From contig VZSF01006858.1 in assembly GCA_013398295.1 (NCBI GenBank), forward strand, positions 62,819-126,818: 64,000 nt of DNA. The letters run 5' to 3'. This document shows positions 59,735-64,000 of the stretch, piece after piece. Both the position numbers and the translations under genes were made by a program. Numbering within the stretch: the first letter of the stretch is position 1; each line of letters starts with the position of its first letter. The notes beneath the pieces are model-generated. The model was not told the DNA's origin. It did no database searches and saw only the letters and a list, made by a program, of their open reading frames with translations. Origin of the DNA: Chionis minor. Taxonomy: Eukaryota > Chordata > Aves > Charadriiformes > Chionididae.

Positions 59735-62700
59735 AGCAGATTTGATGACTTAGGGAAAGACTTTTGCTCATAAAAGAAAACCATAGAGATATTTATTTTT
59801 TTTAGCCTCATAGCTGTTGGCAGAAAAAAAAGAAGGAACTCTACATGCAAAAGAATGATTTGAGCACTGGGTATGTTAGCTGGGCCATGAGGATGAGAAT
59901 GATGTATTATTTTACAAGGAGAAACAGAAATCCATTAGATGGTAGCCAGTACTGCAGGCAAGTGGCAAAAATGCATCAGTAAAGAGACCCCAGTCTACCT
60001 ACCAGGTGATGCTCAGCATGCTGAAGGCACCAAGCTCACACCTGTAAGTTCAAAGACTTAACACTTGGTCCTTCATTCCCACATTTGTTCATCCAGCCTC
60101 TTTGGTTCTGTAGGCAAAGTTTTGTGGTGTGAGTTCCTTAAAACTGGCTTGTGAATTCACTGACATACGAGGAGTTCTTTAGGAATATGAAGCATTTTTA
60201 TATGTAATATGATTTATAAGTTTGCTTTTTTCTGTATGACTAATTTCATTATAATTTCAAGCTGTGATGTTACACAACAGAGAATCACCCTCTGCTGTTA
60301 TGGTCCCTTTTATTCTTTGCCTCTTATTTGGTTTGCCATTGAAACTTTGGGACAAATGCCTCAAGAAATGGTGCAACAATCTCTCTAAGGCTTTGGAGTC
60401 CTGGACAAAGCAATGGAGAGAACATGCAACGTGCAACTTATGCACTAGGGAATCATGAAGAAGACATTCAGTTATTGTTTTTTGTTTTCTGAGTAGAATT
60501 ACAGTTGTAATTAAATTAAAATGCAGAACCCAGGCTTATGAGGTGTTCAGCGCCCTCTGTTCCTTCTGACGGTAGTAGGTCTGGAGAGTGACAATTCAGA
60601 TTTTTATTTTTTTTCCGTCCCCACAGTGACATTTGTTCCAATCCTGAGATGGCATTTAGATTAAACATTTGGAATCCAAGTCTCCTAACTCTGCTTAAAA
60701 GACTAACTTCAAGGCAGATAATAAGGCTATGGTGGTAAGCTGCTACTTCAGATGTGTGGAAGTATTGTTTTAAAGACCTATGTGTGTGTCATAGGAATTC
60801 AGGACTAGATGTGGGGTGCTTTTTAACTCCATTTTAAAAATGCTGGATTATTATAGGGCATGATCTGTGTGTTTCAGTCACATATAACTTATTTTATATG
60901 AGTCTTGACACATCATGCGTTTTAGGAGGTCACTACTCTTCAAAGAGAACCTTTATTCAATGAGTTACAAGTGATGTGTCCTAAAATACAAATTTCCAAA
61001 TATGGATTAGACCTTACAATATAAAATAATTTGGTTTATGCCCAAGCAAATAATACGCTCACTTGTCTGATGTTAGGCATTAAAATAGGATTAACTATGG
61101 GTGTCTGAAAAGGAAAGAAAGGATAAGTCCTTGAATATAACTTCAGAAGGGCAAGGTTTCATGCTTTATGTATGCTCCCTGTACGTTTGACTTTGCAAGA
61201 GTGGATTTTGAGAATGTCAAGGGGAAATTGTCAAAATTCCATCCACTTAATTTTGAGAAGATGTGAGTTTTAGCTGCGTGTCTTCAGTATGTCAAAGTTA
61301 AAATGCAGTTGTCTCTGGAATGAAGTTGACAACAAAGCAAGTGATTAAGCAGTATCAGTGACTAATTATTTATGCATCTCACCTTAAAAGTCCACAAGAA
61401 CCAAGACAGCCCCACCAAGAGCCTGTGCTGAAGCACCAACTTACAAGAAATTTCATTGATGCAGTTTCTGTTTCAGAGGAATTAAAGTCAATATTAAGCC
61501 TGCTGGTTACTGAACAGGTTCCATAGGTGTGGATAGCGTGTGTTACCTCCAGTGTCACTAGACAAATCTTATTGCTGTTTTTGATACCTTTATCACTGAA
61601 AGTGAAAAACAAGCAAGCAGAGGGGAAAAAAAAAACAAACCCAAAAAGGTTTGTCTTCACTGTTTTCACTGCCCTCTGTATGATCTTACCTTTCAATCCT
61701 GATGCTTGGGAGCTGCAAAATGGCACTTTTGCTCAAAACTGGTTTGTTCTTGGCTTTTTCCCTTACTTAGAAACATAGCTTTTTAGATGAAGGGGGGAAA
61801 AAACAATTATTTCTTCTACTAAAAATTAGTAGTCTGGAATTAATTCAGGATGCAGGCAAAACGACAGAAATCTACTTAATGGAACGCATCTGAGCTTTCA
61901 TGTCCTGTGCAAAAATTAGAAACCAAGAAAAAAAAATGTGTCACGCTATAGTGATCTGAATGTGGGAGAATCATTTCAGAGAAGGATTGGCACTTTAGGG
62001 AAGGGAGGTTGTTTTATTTTTAATCAAAATATGTATGAGCATACTTGCAAAGTGAGCTGAAATCTAATGAAACAAAATGTCGGACCACAGTCCAGTAGAC
62101 AGCAAGGAGAACAAAAATAATTTGTGACGCAAGTGCTTTTACTAAAAAACCTCAGCGTGGTAGATTGATCTTGTCCTGCTTGAGAATATAAGGTCTTGTC
62201 TCTGCAAAATGCACAAAAATGGGCTCCTAGAATTTCAGTACTTTGACAAAGCCTTAAAAAGAGCTGAAAACGAGGGAGTCCTCGCTCTAAACGTCAGCGA
62301 CTTGGCAAGGCTTTGGACAGTTGGCATTAACATCAATGCTAGTATTCAGCTGACATCCTTGTTCAATGTATCTTTCTTACTGCAACTGGCAAGGGACAAG
62401 AGCTATTGTGACTGAAACTTTGAAAGCAATATCTAATTAAGTAAATTGATGTGCTCATTGGGAAACTGCAAATCATTTCTATGTGGCCTTTTTTCTTTAA
62501 TAAAGGGTCTTGAAGGGATGCTCTTTGCATTCAACAAAGTTATATCTTTACAGTAAGTAGTTAGTGGTTTGCATGTTTCAGCTCTCTGTTTGCTTGGTGG
62601 GTATCAGTGGTGGCATTTTTCCTTTAAAATCTATACATTCTCCACCTACACCTTCAGGAAAAAAATACAACATTAGATGGTGTTTTGACTTGTGCTGAGG

Positions 62701-62766
62701 GTACAAATCATCCTTCTTAATTAAGTCTGAAATGTTGTTAACTTCTGCTTAAGGACCTGAATTGGT
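59735..62766. other. Non-coding stretch, nothing recognised
   Basis: AT-rich, with no gene or named repeat. Frames of 62-115 codons lack recognisable motifs. Confidence 0.5.
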
Positions 62767-62785
62767 GGGGGGGGGGAGGGAGGGA
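62767..62785 (+). repeat. G10-A-GGG-A-GGG run
   Basis: Third long guanine run of the window, with further short G-runs after single A bases. Quadruplex-prone. Confidence 0.8.
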
Positions 62786-62899
62786 GAAATTGAAAAAACC
62801 TAAACCACTTCAGTGGGTTGCTTCCCCCCACTTCCAAAAATATCTTTACTACATAGTGCTCGTAGAAGTGAAAAGGAGAAAAATGCTAACATTTTGGAG

Positions 62900-63560
62900 G
62901 GGAAAACAATTAGCAGCTTGTGCAGGGAGATGTAATTATTATCCTCTGCCTGGGCCTCACAAAGAAGAGGGAGAAACCAAATGTTGAATACTAAAGGGTT
63001 AACCACAGCATTGAGAGCAATTTGTCTATTGTTTCTCTATTAATATCATTCACCAACTTACCACTCATCACCTTTTCCAAGTAGTCTCCCTATAGCAACA
63101 AATGGCGCCATAGACAAACCAGATGCAATCTCGTCTCTGTTTTCTTTTCATAAACATTTGCAAATTTCTTAAAAAGAAAAGTAAGGGAAAGTGGGGAAAA
63201 AAATGTTTATTTTGTAGAAGCTACACCAGGGAGCATTGAGAACAGGGGACTCTATTTTTGCTGTAAACCCCTCTGCTATCTGATGTGCCTCTACTTCTCT
63301 GCAGTATGATTTGATTTCCTTAAAGGAGTTGTTCCGTGTCATTGAAAGGAACCTAGATTCCCTTCACAGCAATCTTGATGATCCTAAGCTTGTATTCTGA
63401 ATATTTAATGCATGCTGTCAGAGCCCTCGGTCCAATTGGACTCTGTTCCTCCCCACCTTTAGTGTGCAGCTAATTTTCATCTCTGTTTAATTTCATAACA
63501 CAGTATTAGTTTTCCTCAGTGACATATTTGCACATAATTGCTCCATGCATGTATTCCAGT
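62900..63560. promoter_or_regulatory. Candidate conserved noncoding element
   Basis: Non-repetitive sequence dense in recognisable transcription-factor-like words: gttaaccacag (RUNX-type core) near 62998-63008, ctattgttt (SOX-like) near 63027-63035, and a perfect palindrome atggcgccat at 63102-63111 set in tatagcaacaaatggcgcc (RFX/YY1-like). No frame is coding. This texture is typical of deeply conserved enhancers, but conservation is not testable here. Confidence 0.28.
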
Positions 63561-64000
63561 CTGCAGCATGATACATAGCATGAAAGCATGGAGTGGTTTT
63601 TTTTCCAGCAATGTTGCCCAAAGTCCTTACATTTAAATCTTTCCTTTACTAGGTAAATCCATTAGTTTTCCTTAAAAAGAAATCTATTGCGTGTCTCCTT
63701 TTTTGGTCTGTAAGATCTTTCAGTTGTAGCTGACTTTAAAAGATGGAAAGCACTCATCTTTCTTCACATGGAGAACAACCATACCGTATGCTTTATTTCA
63801 ATGTAGGTTATTTCAGTTTCAAAAAAGACCAAACAAAACTCCCTAACTCATGAAAACAAAAGTCTCCACAAGAGTAGATAGTTTGTATCTCTCTTCTTGC
63901 AGTTGATTCTGAGATGAACATAAAATGCCAACTGTCCTCATTATAATAGCAGATTTCTAGGTTTTTACAAGCAAACCCAATTGTTATAAGAGTTACTTAG
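63561..64000. other. Non-coding stretch, nothing recognised
   Basis: T-rich to the window end. No gene or repeat identified. Confidence 0.5.

Overview
The window looks like ordinary, AT-leaning nuclear DNA from a bird. The main reasons are two clear CR1 LINE fragments (1-215 and 57010-57346), older CR1/L3-type pieces and MIR-type CORE-SINEs, with no Alu, B1 or L1 sequence. I found no convincing host protein-coding exon, tRNA, rRNA or CRISPR array. Open frames outside the retroelements match no family I recognise and are probably chance frames, so the window reads as intergenic or long-intron DNA.

The most informative feature is at about 9320-11800 (+): a badly decayed Ty3/gypsy (Metaviridae-type) LTR retrotransposon. 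It keeps, in order and at near-normal spacing, a gag-like stretch, a CCHC zinc knuckle, a poorly preserved protease/linker zone, a reverse transcriptase (VFEGL..LPG entry motif, NW..MV block, YLTTF..RWLR block, a retained DD dyad, a thumb-like helix and a YLG motif) and an RNase H with a CDASE motif. Stops and frameshifts break it throughout. No integrase or LTR pair was identified with confidence; a weak LTR-like block lies at 12259-12600.

Layout. 1-215: antisense CR1. 216-4200: nothing recognised. 4217-4480: orphan CpG island, followed by a G-quadruplex-prone tract. 4800-9320: unrecognised, with a 261-codon frame at 5887-6672 (-). 9320-11800: Ty3/gypsy relic. 14030-14225 and 19340-19450: MIR-type SINEs (+). 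16267-16284: isolated PBS-like motif. 17555-17640: old CR1 scrap. 18060-18990: CpG-enriched, possibly regulatory block. 22570-22690: GT-rich tract. 27503-27546: A/G/GA homopolymer cluster. 32180-32450: ancient CR1/L3-type LINE (-). 49840-50080: MIR-type SINE (-), possibly interrupted by a second repeat. 57010-57346: young-looking CR1 (+). 62900-63560: candidate conserved noncoding element.

Nothing here forms an operon or pathway. The content is layered transposon history plus a few candidate regulatory stretches.
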